A stretch of DNA of 33,765 bases, taken from positions 1 to 33,765 of the forward strand of contig JAKSYS010000671.1 in the NCBI GenBank assembly GCA_022925895.1. Reading direction: 5' to 3'. Positions 20,872 to 30,095 of the stretch are shown here, piece after piece. Every line of letters starts with the position of its first letter. Within the stretch, counting starts at the first letter, position 1. A program made the translations under genes and the position numbers. This DNA comes from Fragilaria crotonensis (lineage: Eukaryota; Bacillariophyta; Fragilariophyceae; Fragilariales; Fragilariaceae). The notes below the pieces were generated by a model, which saw only the letters and a list, made by a program, of their open reading frames with translations, was not told the DNA's origin and ran no database searches.

Positions 20872-21415
20872 TCGACCGCTGGAGCCGTTAAACGGGGTTT
20901 TTTCGACTCCTCCTACAAATAAGTCACTCAATTTCAAGAAATTGATGGCCCTTGCTATGGCTGTTTTGATCTCTGATATGCAATACAACAAAGTCTTCTG
21001 GAGTGGTGAACAAACCGATTAGAAACTGTTGTTGTAAACATCACTGGAAGTTGAGGGCTTGCAATTTTTCACCCCTTCGGATTTTCACCCCATTGATCAC
21101 GTACCACCAATAGGGAAAAACTCTGTAGTGGTAGAAAACAAGTACAAAAAAGCATAGTTGAATGGGGTGAAAAATCTCAACCGATGCCTAAAAAATGTCT
21201 TAAGGTATGTATACATTTAAATGAAGTGCCTGGATCTGATAACTGCTAAAATGAGCGTCACAAGCTCAGTGACAACTTCATCAATTCTTGCTCTGGTAAA
21301 AGAAATGATTAATGTTCTGGATAGCCAAGAACATCACACAGCATTTGTAAACAAACAAAATTGAAATCAAAGCATTTTTGAGCAAGATATCTTTAGTCCA
21401 CATTGGGGTGAAAGT

Positions 21416-21444
21416 AACGGCTCCAGGCACTTTTTATGTGGTAG
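21416..21444 (-). repeat. Right terminal inverted repeat
   Basis: 29 bp, partner of 20843-20871. The single difference is T where the left copy predicts G. Confidence 0.85.
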
Positions 21445-23331
21445 TAGTGTAGTTTGCTATTTATTTTTTACTGTCCACCTGTGCTTCCGTCACGTCGAAG
21501 CAACGTTGTTCTTCATTAACTGTGACCTGCACCATCAATTATCTTCTGATTGAAGAAATCGGATTATCTTGTGATTGAAGAAACACCCGTGTGCAGCATT
21601 GATAGCTCTAATTAATGAGCATGAGCACAAGGAGTGATTGCACTCTCAACGCACGCGGGAAACCAAATCCTTCGACTTTAATCGTTTTTATGTAGCGTGC
21701 GCCGCACGGTTTTCGCAATGCACAACTTTCTTGGAGAAAATGAAGCTTCTGAAAAATGCATCCTGCTTTCATTGGCGTGATTCTTGGCTTAGCTGTTGCC
21801 TCCATTGCGATCCTTGATGGTGTGAGGTATGCCTGTATTTACTACTAGTACTACACAAACATGACGAAGATCGTCACCGATGTCCGAGATAGCTCCTGCG
21901 TTCTTTGGCACTCTTAGTGGGATCCTCCTCACTTTTGAAAATTCACTACAACATGAATTGAGGTCCTCTGAAACAGATGCTCTGCCTCGTAGAGACATCC
22001 ATGAATGGAAAGCAAGGCACCAAAGCTTCCTTCTTTGTCAACAGACAAGATTTCTCCGACTCTGGTTCCAGACCAACCTATCAAAATGACATCCCTTCAC
22101 ATGACACTTTCCTTGTTTGCATCTGGATCAGAGATGCAATCTTTTCCCCCAAGTTTCGCCATTTTGATCACCATCTAGGACGTTTCCCACCATTTCCCAA
22201 TATTCCGAATCATCAAAGTGTTAGGGCTTCTGTCTTGGCACTGTCGATAGTTGACTATGTTCCCTTCAATGTGAACGACCACAACACACCAGAATTGCTA
22301 ATCAATTGCGCGACATGATGACCGACTGATCAAAGAAAGCACCTCCTTGCTTTGTGAATATCCGTCCCAAGTGATAGACTCGAACGACAACGTCACCCCG
22401 GTACTTGTAGCTTTTGAAAGGACCTTAATGCTTAATGGCGTACTAGCTATAATCATGACAAAAATCAGTTGCAGAATTTTTCTTCTGGGTTCAGTGGTGA
22501 CGTGGTGACTGGTGGCAGGAACGCACAAACTGTCAACGATTCAGAACTCACCGTTGTTGAGAATTCCAAGTTCCAAATTCCGACGAGGTCATTGGTCATC
22601 GGATTCAAATACTGTATCGTAGTAATGTATTCAGTAGTGTTTGATACAGTACCAAATCGTAGTACTATTGTATGAATTGTGAGCTTATTGATTTGCTGAC
22701 TCCAAACAATCAATTCAAAGGTGAGTTCTCATTGAGACCTCCAACCAAATAATTCTCTGTAGCCTTTACACAATTTAAATCCCATTCAACACAAATGCAA
22801 TCCCACTAAATATAGGAACTTCAGCAATTCAATCCCACTGGTTGACACCTTCAACAAAAGTGACTTCAATATATCTTTATGTTTGGTTGGAACTGTAGTC
22901 CAACCAACATCATTGGCATCCTGTATTTCATGATCAACATAACAGGTAGCTCTGGCATTAGTACTGTCGTGCGTAGCTTACCGTGCTTCAGGTACAGTAG
23001 CACTCGACACCGTGTCAGTGCTGGCACAGTAGAGCTTGACAACTGTTGTTGATTTGAACTTCGACTGCAGTTTAGTCATGGTTGAGAGTTGAGAACTAGA
23101 TGTGTGCCGGCGATGTCTGAATGTACTCATCGTATAACTTACAAAAGTGGCTGTACTCCAGCATATTCAACATTGTAGTTTTTATATACAACAACAGCCA
23201 CCGTTTCAATATAGGCCGGACCTCCTGTTTTCGACAGGATCTATGACTTCGCGGCCGCCAAGGTATATATGTAGCGTGAAGTGTGTCGTGGTGTGTGCTA
23301 GTTGAGTGTTGTAGAGTGTGGATTCCATGGG
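21445..23331. other. Gene-poor stretch
   Basis: About 1.9 kb with no recognisable gene. A plus-strand frame at 21977-22318 (113 codons) has no domain I recognise. Short repeats include a direct repeat GATTGAAGAAA near 21549 and 21577, an inverted ACTGTATC/GATACAGT pair near 22611-22655, and three ATCCCA words between 22780 and 22850. It may be decayed mobile DNA. Confidence 0.4.
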
Positions 23332-23481
23332 AGAATGCAGTGAAATGACATCAGTCCTCATGACGTCACTCTACTGAGCCCTTAAGGTTCTCCCTACGGT
23401 CATACAGTACTCCAGTAAGACAGTAGTGGAAAGAGATCATGGTGATTGGTACTACAGCTTGACGTCATTTCACTGCATTCT
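23332..23481. repeat. 150-bp inverted-repeat element with TGACGTCA cores
   Basis: The outer 21 bp (23332-23352, begins AGAATGCAGTGAAATGAC) and 23461-23481 are reverse complements with one mismatch. Inside the left arm region, TGACGTCA occurs near 23360-23368, and again in the right arm near 23460. TGACGTCA is the palindromic cAMP-response-element word bound by bZIP factors. The unit may be a tiny hairpin transposon remnant or a paired regulatory site. Confidence 0.6.
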
Positions 23482-23967
23482 AATCGGATCCGTGAAGTAG
23501 TGTGTAGTGTGTACGGTAGTGTGTGGTCTGTAGTTACGTAGTTCTCCGATAGTGTGTAGTAACGTTGTGATCGGTGTTGGCGGTACTGTATGCATAGTGG
23601 CGCTGTACAATGCTGCCGCGCACGCCAACCTCTGGGGTGAGGTGCCCACCGTTGCTCGTGTACCGGGGTGACGCCTTAGAGCATGCCCACTCGTGGCACT
23701 ATTTTTTTGTGACCCTTTTCCGTATAGCGCCTTTAAAAGCTTATTCTGGATATTTCCGATGTGTCCAAGTGCCCTCCGATCCCCACCGGTGGCGCTATTT
23801 CACTTCGGTTTGGGATGAAAACGGGCGCGCGCCATACAATATTTGACTCGAGCAGTACAGTTCATGTACCATATGCAAATCATATACTCGCAGTTCATTC
23901 ATTCTTTCGTCTCTCGTCGTCATCTCCATTCTGGCTCCCTCGTCGCCAGCTTCGCCCCTTGGTCAAA
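23482..23967. other. Non-coding leader of the accessory block
   Basis: No supportable gene. Two related segments, CCCACTCGTGGCACTATTT near 23687 and CCCACCGGTGGCGCTATTT near 23784, form a diverged direct repeat about 97 bp apart. The region lies just upstream of the Myb/SANT-like gene and may include its promoter. Confidence 0.4.
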
Positions 23968-24584
23968 ATGGATATCATACCTCCAACTGCTGCTGTTGCT
24001 GCTGGGCGTGCAAGAGGCCAGCCAAACTTCAAGGTTGCAGAAGACGTGATGCTTGTTAAGGCGTATGTTGTCGTCACGACAAACGCCGCAATCGCCACCG
24101 ATCAGAATGGATCGATGTTTTGGGATAAGGTCCAACTCGGCTTCATCCAGCACGGTGGTGGTGCTGGACGCACTTCCGGCTCCCTCCCAGAACCGCTATA
24201 ACAAGACCATCCAAATGGAAGTCAACAAATTCATCGGTATGCTGACGAATACTCTCCGTGAAGATCATAGTGGATGGGCTCTTGAAGACTACACCCACGA
24301 TGCCAAGAGGAGGTTCCTTGCAAAGTTCCAGAAGCCGTTTAAGCATGAAATGTGCTACGGCGTCCTCAAGGCGGCACTTACGAAGTTTGCGATTGACAAG
24401 AACGGCCGCTGTTCATCCGCGTGTCCGGCGTGCAATTTTCTTTTGCGACGACGACAACGCACCGGCGCCTGATGCCAATGTCGATGTCAACATCAGAAGG
24501 TGGGATATGTTAACTATTTTTTTAAGCTTTGAATTGTTACCGGATAATGACATCCCTATCGCAAGTTCTTCACATGAATGTTAA
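23968..24584 (+). pseudogene. Myb/SANT-like (trihelix-type) protein fragment, gene A, frame-disrupted
   Basis: Starts MDIIPPTAAVAAGRARGQ. Residues about 20-65 (FKVAEDVMLVKAYVVVTTN, then DQNGSMFWDKVQLGF) fit a Myb/SANT-like DNA-binding domain of the kind common in transposon-encoded and trihelix-like proteins. The frame ends at RTSGSLPEPL, but the next frame immediately gives QNRYNKTIQMEVNKFIGML, followed by LREDHSGWALEDY and FLAKFQKPFKHEMCYGVL. This is the expected continuation of such proteins. One extra C in CTCCC near 24184-24188 accounts for the shift. A second shift near 24410 leads to FFCDDDNAPAPDANVDVNIRRWDML and a stop at 24584. It may be a decayed copy, or the indels may be assembly errors. 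Function of the family unknown; a DNA-binding partner of a mobile unit is inferred. Confidence 0.55.
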
Positions 24585-24923
24585 GTGGCTAACACATATG
24601 TTGTCTCAAACATATATTGTATCTTTTCACAATATAGATGCAATATTATATTCACTATGTGACACATATTGTTACATATCAAATAGTGTATCAACATATT
24701 TGTTTAAATTAAGTACTTATAAAGAATCACATATGGCGATATCATGCTATATCTTGAACATATATTTTGTCGAGTTACCATATATATTTGTTCTTTACGC
24801 ATTGCGGTGTTCTCATTTCAGCATACATTGTATCAACCTAGCCATTTGTTTTCATACAATTCACCATTTTAATGCGTTTAATGAACTATGGCTGCCAGCA
24901 GCAGCTGTCGCAATCACAAGCAA
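24585..24923. other. AT-rich spacer between convergent genes A and B'
   Basis: About 340 bp of AT-rich sequence with at least six ACATAT words, several in the form ACATATxTTG, between 24588 and 24785. The spacer 27914-28235 sits in the equivalent place before the second B gene. Confidence 0.5.
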
Positions 24924-26672
24924 CTACGACTCATTTTCGTCATCCGAGTCCCATGCTGCCTCCACAGGTACCTTTGCTACCGCTGTTTCCAATGCATTGT
25001 TGTCAGCACCAGTACCGTCGTGCTGTTCTTGCCGCTCATCGCCACGGGCATTCTTCAATCCTGCCCGTGTCCTGCAGAATGCCAGCAGCTCACGTTCCAT
25101 GTCTTTTGACTGCGGGCATGCCCTGTTCTCTTTAACCATTATGCGCAGTGCATTGAACTGTCTTATTCCGTCATTGCTCCACCCACCATACTTGCAGGTT
25201 CCTTTTTTCTTTTCAGTGTACTTTCCCTTGTCTCTTTGTTTTCTTCGTCGTCATATTCTGCCCATCATCTGCTTCCGTTGGGTTGTCTTTGTCAACCAAC
25301 TCCGTGCCGTTTTCCATTTTCCAAATAGTTGTCAATCAGCAACAATGCAAGCGCTTCGTCACTTGTTGTCACCATTTTCGAATTGTCGCTGTGCCGCGCC
25401 TCCGATACAAGCATTGTTTTCTTCGCGATTCTCCACGCATTTGCACCACATACACTCCAAGAAGTTATTGAAGAAGAAGAAGGCCCTTTTCTCCCTGTCT
25501 GATGTTGCTGTCCTAAGCACAGAATTCTTCAAACGTGAAGAAGTCTTCGCCGCGTGTTTTGAAATCCTTATTGATTGCGCCCCGAACAATTCTGAGACCA
25601 GCTTGTTCACACGTACTCCTTTTCTGGTTCAACGCTGTATTGAAACATTTCGTATGTCAACTGAAAAAGGAAATGATTTTTGGCTTTTGATTTCAAGCAC
25701 CTTTGAAACGCCCTTGAACATAACTGGACTGTTAACAAACTTACATCGACGGAACAACTCGTTTTTGACATATATCACAATTCGATTTCTCACGTGCTTC
25801 TCTTCTCGTGGCGGCGCATTGGACTCATCGTCATTGCATACATCGTGCTGAACATGCGTAGACGACACCTTCTTCTTCGCCGTTGGAGTATCATTGTCAT
25901 CTGGAGGATCCTCCGCGCCTTCCTGGGCACAGTGGTTCAACTCCTGACCAAGACGTCGTCTTGCATCCATTGCTGTTTTCCCGACATCCCTAACAAGAAA
26001 CTGATCCATTCTGCGAACAGAGTCGTCATCATCTGACATGTCATGTGTCACCACGTTGTTGTCATCACCCGCATTACTTTTCCCCTCATCCTCCCTGTCA
26101 TCATCTGATTCGGACTCTTCATCGTCAACCTCTTCAAACTCTTCATCGTCAACCTCTTCAACTGAGTAAGAGGAGTCATCTATTTCCTCAGGAGCGTTCC
26201 TTCTGCTCACCACCACCACCTTTTTTGGTGCCACTTTCCTCCTCTTCTTCTTACCACGAGGAGGGACAACACGTCGTTTGCGTCCCTTTGCAGTGATCTG
26301 CACTGGGTCTGGGTTAACTGCTGTCGCGATCTGCACTGGTGGGTCCGGGTTAACTGCAGTCGTCGATGCTTTAACAGATTTAGCTGCAGATTTAGCCGCA
26401 GATTTAGCCGCAGATTTAGCCGCAGATTTAGCCGCAGATTTAGCGGCAGATTTAGCCGCAGATTTAGCCGCAGATTTAGCCGCAGATTTAGCAGCTGCTT
26501 TAGCAGCTTTAACAGCTTCAGCCTTTTGCTGTTCCGCCATCTCATTCCTCTTGGCTCTTGTTGTCGGTGTTTCAAGTTCGGCGTTCTTTGTATTGTTCTT
26601 GGTCGCGCGTGGAGGCGTGGTCCGAGTAGCCACTGAAGGTTGCTTCGTTGGAGGTATAGTTTTCTTCGGCAT
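24924..26672 (-). pseudogene. Gene B', frame-disrupted paralogue of gene B
   Basis: Starts at 26672-26670 (MPKKTIPPTKQPSVATRTT). The N-terminal half is Lys/Ala-rich with ten tandem KSAA-type units, then Arg-rich (KGRKRRVVPP, KKKRRK), then acidic. The rest matches gene B block by block but jumps between frames. In order: RRCKFVNSPVMF; a CEQAGLRIV block; SDREKRAFFFF and FLECM; LVSEA; TTSDEALALLLIDNY; CKYGGWSNDGIRQFN; and MERELLAFCRTRAG ending VEAAWDSDD near 24924. At least five single-base shifts are needed, near 25665, 25630, 25515, 25450 and 25320, several beside A or T runs. Either this copy is a pseudogene or the local assembly is poor. The antisense frame spanning 24529-25851 is a by-product. 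Confidence 0.7.
26377..26496 (-). repeat. Ten 12-bp tandem repeats inside gene B'
   Basis: Plus-strand unit GATTTAGCCGCA repeated ten times (120 bp) with few substitutions. On the coding strand it encodes Ala-Ala-Lys-Ser units, giving a histone-H1-like Lys/Ala tail. Gene B has no such repeat in the matching place. Confidence 0.9.
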
Positions 26673-26777
26673 GAGGAATGAATCAAAATGTAAGAAGAAG
26701 CAAGCAAGGGTTAGAATAGCGGTCTCAGTGGTTGTATCAATTTGCAGCAAGTATGAGACGACTTGTAATTTTGGGTG

Positions 26778-27913
26778 ATGAATTCGTTGTTGTCCATGGC
26801 CGTTGTTCCGGAGGCGAGGAGTGCGTTCCGGCAAAGGTTCAGGACGGCGAGCGGGGTTGGGTGCAATGAATTCTTGTGTCGGACTCCGATCAGTGTCGTT
26901 GCCGAAGCTTTCGGATGTAAGCCGTTTCGACTGCGTTCGGCTGCCGACATGTTCCCGGACGAGTCTGGACTCCAGTCGGAGTTCCTCAACGAGTTTTACG
27001 TGATGGACGTGGTCCTCAACCGGGCTCCTTCGCCGGCCGCAGTATCAAACGGTTGTGGGAAGGCGGGGGAGTGTGGCGGTGTCCACTCTTCTGACGTCAA
27101 TTTTGATGAAGTTCGTCACGTCCTGTCCCGCAAACCAGAAGATGCTGGCCCTGCCATGGATTATTTCTACAGGACGGCGTAAGACCAGATGGAAGAACCA
27201 AGTTCCACGGTATGGCAGTGAAGCTTGGCCATGGTGTGGCCATCAGCTGGGATGGCAGAGTTGTCCGACACTGCACGTCTGTTTCCTGTCCGGATGGGAA
27301 GGAATTTGGGTTTGTGACCAGGGGGAGGGACTCTTCCTTCCGGAACCATCTTTACGGAACGTTCACGGCTGCAAAGGAGAAAATTGTGAAGGCTGGGCGG
27401 GCCTTGTGTGCTGCCGGTTACTGTCCCCCCGGGGCGCCCTCTCCGGCTGGCTCGAAGAGAGCTAGCAGGAAGCGACAAAAGAAGAGGGGGAGGAGACCCC
27501 GCCGGAGGGGCAGCCCTCGGGTTGAAGCCGGGGGTGCCGCGGCCACGGAGCCTGGTTGGCAAGCCGGCGGGTTGGCGTCTGCTGAGGCGGCTGTCGAGCT
27601 CCTGGACATCGGGCTGCCGCTGTGTTCGGAAGGTTCCGATGCCGTGCGGCGATTCCGTTCTGGCAAACGGGAACGTGATGTTGGTGATTCGCCGTCCCGT
27701 GCGGACGGGCGGGAGGACGGAGCCATTGGTGGCGGTGGTGGTGAGCTGCATTTTGGTTCTCGAAAACCAAACGTGGCGGTGAGTGCCGGAACACCCTGCG
27801 TGGGTGGACGGAAGGGAGATGGACGTTCAGCCGGTGACAGCATCAGAAGGTGCGAAATGTTTAGTCTTGTTTCACATGGTGAGACATACGTATATATGAC
27901 AACCGTTGGATAA
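26778..27913 (+). pseudogene. Gene C', internally deleted paralogue of gene C
   Basis: The first part (MNSLLSMAVVPEARSAFRQR, then PFRLRSAADMFP and NEFYVMDVVLNR, to DYFYRTA) matches C residues from about 68 (LLSMAVIPEERASF) onward. At 27180 it meets a stop. The next frame then resumes with RPDGRTKFHGMAVKLGHG, SWDGRVVRHCTSV and NHLYGTFTAAKEKIV, which match C residues about 604-668. So about 370 residues of C are missing, and the join is out of frame. The tail is strikingly GC-rich and Arg/Gly-rich (KRQKKRGRRPRRRG) and ends DSIRRCEMF. The H-x-D half of the putative metal site lies in the deleted part, so this copy should be inactive. It is divergent from B' with only 105 bp between the starts. 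Paralogy is clear; function unknown. Confidence 0.75.
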
Positions 27914-28235
27914 CTAATAAACAAATATTTTGATATCAACAAAAAATGTTTGATTGTCACACGTATGTATTTTTATATGACAATATGTACAACATATACT
28001 GTTGTAAACCACTGTCTTTGATTACTCATCACACTTTCAATAAACAAATTTGTTTAGTTTCACCACATATGTATGGTCGCTTCTCAAACTAATTGTTCAA
28101 CTAAGTATTCAGTACCCACCAAGTATATTCTTGTTTGAAAATTGAATTGTCATTCGCATTGCTACTTCTAACAACATGTATTGTTTCCGATAAGCCATTT
28201 ATTTTTACGAACGCCGCATGTTTTGACACCAGTTC
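27914..28235. other. AT-rich spacer between convergent genes C' and B
   Basis: 322 bp, AT-rich, with CATATAC, ACATATG and ATATGTAC words. It occupies the same position relative to gene B as 24585-24923 does to B'. Confidence 0.5.
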
Positions 28236-30095
28236 TCAGTCGTCTAAGTCCCATGCTGCTTCAACAGGTAATGCCTCTGTTGCATCCAATGCATTTCCAG
28301 CACCCTGTTCATGTTGCGTGTCACCATCATTGACAAATCCCGCCTGAGCCATGCAAAAAGCCAGTAATTCACTTTCCATAACTTGTGCATGTTCGCTTGC
28401 TCTGTCCTCATGTACAAGATGGTAGAATTCATTGAAGCGCCTGGTTCCTTCACGGCTCCACCCACCATACTTGCAATGTCCACTTTTATTTGCCGTGTAC
28501 TTTCCCATGAGTCTTTCTTGTCCCTTCTTCTTCCTCCTCTTCCTTGACCTTTCGTTTTCCGCTCCCGTATTGTTATCTTCGCCGTCATTATCTGCAAGTG
28601 ACTCGGCATCCGCATCCCTTTCCATTGTTGTTTCTGTATCCGCAGCCCTCGTCAGTGAAGTCGACCACTTATCAATATAATTATCAATCAACAACAAACC
28701 AAAGGCTTCATCGCTTTTGGTGACAAGTTTGCGACCATCATCAGCTGCATCTGATACCAACATCAAGACCTTTGCCTTTCTCCAGTACCGTGCTCCACAC
28801 ACGCATTCCAAGAACGAGTCAAAGAACCAGAAGAATGCCCTTCGCTCCCTATCTGTTGTGGCTCTCCTGAGCTTACAGATTTCATCAATCGTAAAAAACT
28901 GTTCACCACGTTCTCTGAACTCAGTAAGGGTCCTCCTGACAATTTTTTTACCCGCTTGCTCACATGAACTCCTCTTTGTGTTCAAAGCATCATTGAAAGC
29001 ACTTTCATACAGCATCTGAAACCTTAAATGCTGGTGTCGTGGTACATTTTCGAAATCAATAACCAATTGAAATGCCTTTTGGAACATAGCATCACTGTTT
29101 ATGAATTTAATGCGGCGAAAGACCTCTGTTTTGACAAACTGTGTAATTCGAGTTGCAACATGTTTCTGTCGTTTTTTCACCGATTCCGTCTTCGACATGC
29201 CTCGAACCGAAATGTCACCGCCAATCTTCAGAAGCGACGCCTGGGTATATTTGTTTGGTGAATTTGACGTACCTTTCTGCTGTGAACTACTGTTCAACAC
29301 CTCACGTTCATCTGCAGCAGGTACATGTGTGGCCGCCCTGGCATTGCCCCGTGTGAATATCTCCATGCTGCTGTCATCTGATCCAGCAGATGACAAGTCT
29401 GAAGCATGTTTGTCGTTACCACCAGCATCGTTGTTGGGCGCCCCCTTGTCACCATCCTCGTCAGTGATGGATTCCTGTGCAGCATCCTCATTGTTGTCCT
29501 GCTCCTCATCATTGTCATCATTGTCCTCCTCATCATTGTCGTCATCCTTCTCCTCATCATCGTCATCAGCATCCTCATCGTCATCCTCGTCATTGTCCAT
29601 ATTTTTGTCATCCTCATACTCGGAATCATCATCATCGTCTACTTTCCTTGGTAAAGTTACAATAGTAACATTCGTTTCCGATGGTTTCGTCTTCCTCCTG
29701 ACAACACCAACACGTTTCCTCGTCTTATTCACCTCGACTGGGGGGGCGACAACCTCAGGCGTTTTCACCGGTTCCTCACTTGATTCTGGTGGTGCTTTTC
29801 TCTTGCCACCACCTGTACGTCGTGTCTTCTTTTGCGCAACGGTGTTGTCGACGCCAACGTCGACATCCCTGACATTTGGCTGCCCTCCGTTTTCAGCAGC
29901 TTGTGGTGGGGCGACCTCTGGCGTCTTCACAGGTTTGAGGGCGACTTTATCTTTTACAGCAGTTGTTGCACGAACCTGTTTTTCCTTGTTTCCCTTCCCA
30001 TTCTTCACGTTTGTTTTCAGAAGCTGCGGTGTCCTTTCCACTCTCTTGGGTGGTGGTTTGCGAGGTGAAGTCCGAGTTGCTGTGGCACCGCTCAT
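28236..30095 (-). CDS. Gene B, repeat-unit protein with basic/acidic tail and conserved C-terminal core
   Basis: Intact 619-residue protein; I do not recognise a named family. Residues 1-150 are basic and Pro/Thr-rich (SPRKPPPKR), with PVKTPEV repeated at 55-61 and 109-115. Residues 153-210 are almost pure Asp/Glu/Asn. Residues 310-480 form the conserved core shared with B': VFRRIKFINSDAMF, CEQAGKKIVRR, DRERRAFFWFFDSFLECV and VTKSDEAFGLLLIDNYIDKW. After an Arg/Lys block (RSRKRRKKKG, likely nuclear signal) comes a second core at 530-580: GKYT, CKYGGWSREGTRRFNEFYHL and MESELLAFCMAQAG. The C-terminus is VEAAWDLDD. The composition suggests a nuclear, chromatin- or nucleic-acid-associated protein. 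No transposase catalytic triad is evident. I believe similar uncharacterised multicopy proteins occur in other diatoms (recalled, not checked). Confidence 0.75.
   Translation of the reverse strand: MSGATATRTSPRKPPPKRVERTPQLLKTNVKNGKGNKEKQVRATTAVKDKVALKPVKTPEVAPPQAAENGGQPNVRDVDVGVDNTVAQKKTRRTGGGKRKAPPESSEEPVKTPEVVAPPVEVNKTRKRVGVVRRKTKPSETNVTIVTLPRKVDDDDDSEYEDDKNMDNDEDDDEDADDDDEEKDDDNDEEDNDDNDEEQDNNEDAAQESITDEDGDKGAPNNDAGGNDKHASDLSSAGSDDSSMEIFTRGNARAATHVPAADEREVLNSSSQQKGTSNSPNKYTQASLLKIGGDISVRGMSKTESVKKRQKHVATRITQFVKTEVFRRIKFINSDAMFQKAFQLVIDFENVPRHQHLRFQMLYESAFNDALNTKRSSCEQAGKKIVRRTLTEFRERGEQFFTIDEICKLRRATTDRERRAFFWFFDSFLECVCGARYWRKAKVLMLVSDAADDGRKLVTKSDEAFGLLLIDNYIDKWSTSLTRAADTETTMERDADAESLADNDGEDNNTGAENERSRKRRKKKGQERLMGKYTANKSGHCKYGGWSREGTRRFNEFYHLVHEDRASEHAQVMESELLAFCMAQAGFVNDGDTQHEQGAGNALDATEALPVEAAWDLDD

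Larger units (their letters stand above)
20843..21444. mobile_element. MITE-like element, 602 bp, with 29-bp terminal inverted repeats
   Basis: The left end 20843-20871 (begins CTACCACCTAAAAAGTGCCT) and the right end 21416-21444 are reverse complements with a single mismatch over 29 bp. The interior has no significant gene; the longest frame near the left end is about 60 codons and starts inside the repeat. Internal GGGGTGAAA/TTTCACCCC words lie in both orientations (for example 21069-21095 and 21165-21175). This is the structure of a non-autonomous DNA transposon. I could not find a convincing target-site duplication: the flanks read TAGAGTTG and TAGTGTAG. Confidence 0.75.

Noticed and set aside
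21977-22318. 113-codon plus-strand frame
   Set aside because: No domain, and no supporting splice or start context.
24529-25851. 440-codon open frame on the plus strand
   Set aside because: It runs antisense to B', whose own strand shows block-by-block protein similarity to B. The antisense translation is Phe/Ser/Cys-rich without any domain.
26376-26496. Tandem 12-bp repeats as a CRISPR-like array
   Set aside because: There are no spacers, the repeat is in frame with a coding gene, and the genome is eukaryotic.
26278-26778. Ala/Asp-rich plus-strand frame with LAAD repeats
   Set aside because: It is the antisense reading of the 12-bp repeat in B'. The Lys/Ala/Ser reading continues into B-like sequence and this one does not.
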